Assembly: GCA_029959545.1 (NCBI GenBank)
Contig: JASCPH010000007.1
Location: 1-64,000 of the forward strand
Length of the DNA: 64,000 nucleotides
Direction of reading: 5' to 3'
Source of the DNA: Microbacteriaceae bacterium PS02066
GTDB lineage: Bacteria > Actinomycetota > Actinomycetes > Actinomycetales > Microbacteriaceae
Under the pieces are notes generated by a model. The model had not been told where the DNA came from. It saw only the letters and a program-made list of their open reading frames with translations, and ran no database searches. Shown here piece by piece: positions 63,778 through 64,000 of this stretch. Made by a program: the position numbers and the translations under genes. Positions within the stretch are counted from its first letter, which is position 1. Each line of letters begins with the position of its first letter.

Positions 63778-64000
63778 TTAGCGACGCGTCAGCACCGGTC
63801 CGGTCAACGGATGCTCGACCGGATGCGGGTTCGGAGCGAACCACGTGCCGACCTCGCCGCCGCCGAGGGCGGAGTCGACCAGGTCGATGCTCGTCACCAG
63901 CACGGCGACACCGGCGGCCGCTGCGAGCCGCGCGGCCGAGACCTTCGTCGCCGCTCCCCCGGTGCCGACACTGTTCACGACGCCGGAGCCGAACTCGTAG
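63778..64000 (-). CDS. proB: Glutamate 5-kinase (partial, 3' end)
   Basis: Only the last ~74 codons are in the window. YEFGSGVVNSVGTGGAATKV, SAARLAAAAGVAVLV and a GTWFAPNPHPVEHPLTG end match the glutamate kinase core. Stop TAA is nine bases before the proA ATG. The first step of proline synthesis, feedback inhibited by proline. Confidence 0.9.
   Translation of the reverse strand, partial: YEFGSGVVNSVGTGGAATKVSAARLAAAAGVAVLVTSIDLVDSALGGGEVGTWFAPNPHPVEHPLTGPVLTRR

Overview
The window is high-GC DNA (roughly two-thirds G+C) with actinobacterial gene content and order. A fabF-DUF3145 pair, the hrcA-dnaJ-rsmE-HIT-phoH-ybeY-CBS-era run, a leuA leader peptide rich in Leu codons, and a proB-proA-nadD-rsfS block together point to Microbacteriaceae, most likely Microbacterium or a close relative. 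This assignment is inference from gene content and protein style; no database was searched.

Layout. 1-100: homopolymer-rich contig edge, probably an assembly artefact. 100-4,300: fabF, DUF3145, an integrase remnant beside tRNA-Met(CAU), a DMT-type transporter and peptide deformylase. 4,300-15,300: SPFH/flotillin protein, tRNA-Asn, an orphan ABC ATPase, dnaG-dgt-dusB, a glutathione-peroxidase-family protein, a DsbA-family protein, a secreted PIG-L deacetylase, uppS-recO. 15,300-27,200: TRIC-type channel, leuA with leader peptide, then the long minus-strand heat-shock/ribosome-maturation run from hrcA to era, a carboxylesterase fragment, hemW-DUF1990. 27,200-41,700: lepA, rpsT, holA, comEC-comEA, leuS, pabB, and a plus-strand run DedA-App1-SRAP-glycosylase-like.

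41,700-52,000 is the most distinctive region. One minus-strand cluster carries a membrane-anchored, domain-permuted GH3 protein, a soluble GH3 glycosidase, a GtrA-like membrane protein, two paralogous family-2 glycosyltransferases, and a LytTR response regulator with a GHKL sensor kinase. It looks like a regulated surface-glycan assembly and trimming locus. 52,000-60,200 is an accessory segment ending at tRNA-Ala(GGC). It holds a complete IS5-family element, recombinase and IS3 scars, and a TetR regulator in an apparent operon with two YhgE/Pip-type membrane proteins. 60,200-64,000 returns to conserved housekeeping genes (rsfS, an LTRRQ-motif membrane protein, nadD, a small membrane protein, proA, partial proB).

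Across the window many first-in-operon genes have a -10-like hexamer 5-7 nt before the start codon and no Shine-Dalgarno site, which suggests leaderless transcripts. Genes inside operons are joined by ATGA, GTGA or TGATG overlaps.
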